Assembly (NCBI RefSeq): GCF_030816935.1
Contig: NZ_JAUSYO010000001.1
Location: forward strand, 124,001 to 188,000
Origin: Arthrobacter sp. B3I9
GTDB lineage: Bacteria > Actinomycetota > Actinomycetes > Actinomycetales > Micrococcaceae
Direction: 5' to 3'
DNA: 64,000 bases
Shown here: piece after piece, positions 63,934 to 64,000 of the stretch
How the letters are laid out: each line of letters opens with the position of its first letter
How positions within the stretch are numbered: position 1 is the first letter of the stretch
Translations under genes and position numbers: made by a program
Notes under the pieces: generated by a model
What the model was told of the DNA's origin: nothing
The model's database searches: none
What the model saw: only the letters and a program-made list of their open reading frames with translations

Positions 63934-64000
63934 GGGTTGCTCCTTCGGGATCGGTGGTCTTGCGGTCGAGGAGGACGCCAAGGGCCGGGACCAGCAGCAC
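63934..64000 (-). other. unassigned sequence at the window edge
   Basis: One minus-strand frame reads LLVPALGVLLDRKTTDPEG, which would suit the hydrophobic end of a transporter, but it has no stop before running into the BKACE gene. A separate upstream gene end, overlapping frame or non-coding leader cannot be distinguished without the sequence to the right. Confidence 0.2.

Overview
The window is very GC-rich, densely coded DNA with almost no gaps, strong third-position GC bias and frequent ATGA, GTGA or TGATG junctions between co-directional genes. Gene content points to a high-GC actinobacterium of the Micrococcaceae, most likely Arthrobacter or Pseudarthrobacter. Supporting features are the dacB / DUF2342-type zinc protease / tilS block opposite ppa, the serS-HAD-pheA neighbourhood, a phosphoketolase, DUF6328 and DUF6766 membrane proteins, a MocR/EamA pair, and several start codons sitting just behind a -10 box (leaderless or nearly so). 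No rRNA, tRNA, CRISPR array, insertion sequence, phage or plasmid gene was found. This is ordinary chromosome with accessory metabolism.

Layout. 1-9.0 kb: tilS (cut by the window edge), zinc protease, dacB, inorganic pyrophosphatase, an esterase, a DUF429 protein and phosphoketolase. 9.2-14.9 kb: a SatD-like HTH protein, HAD phosphatase, serS, a lipid/diacylglycerol kinase, prephenate dehydratase and a rhodanese. 15.2-18.0 kb: a zinc alcohol dehydrogenase and a POT peptide transporter.

18.0-29.6 kb is a divergent hexuronate locus. Leftward lie uxaC, a 25-codon small ORF, uxaA, eda and kdgK. Rightward lie a LacI regulator, a four-gene ABC importer (lipoprotein, ATPase, two permeases) and a mannitol-dehydrogenase-family reductase. 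Together they encode uptake and the whole galacturonate route to KDPG. The KDPG aldolase, however, lacks about 40 internal residues including the phosphate-binding part of the barrel. A LacI-type operator (TGCAAACGGTTGCA) lies between the -35 and -10 boxes of the regulator promoter.

29.6-41.5 kb: DUF4190 protein, phosphoglucomutase, membrane diguanylate cyclase, a RutE-like nitroreductase divergent from a uracil permease, a probable stress cluster (acidic protein, YhdF/YghA-type SDR, DUF6328, internally duplicated DUF6766), glycerate kinase, a histidine phosphatase and NAD(P)HX dehydratase. 41.6-49.6 kb: small hydrophilic proteins, GDPD, a second HAD phosphatase, a PEBP-family protein, a PfkB sugar kinase, an MBL-rhodanese fusion, a single-domain rhodanese, NhaA and a DUF2795 protein. 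49.6-64 kb: a lipase-like hydrolase, an alarmone synthetase, a tandem DUF1540 protein, a tyrosine phosphatase, a BASS transporter, a pyruvate-oxidase-like ThDP enzyme, a DUF6919 protein, an ABM-fold monooxygenase, a MocR regulator divergent from an EamA exporter followed by PaiB, an APH-like kinase, SelO and a BKACE enzyme.

The clearest unexplained signals are the internally deleted aldolase and the small ORF in the uronate operon, the symmetrical MocR/EamA promoter palindrome, and three families of intergenic inverted repeats. One of these shares a 17-base exact element between sites 42 kb apart. Gene functions are assigned by recognising family motifs by eye; no database search was run.
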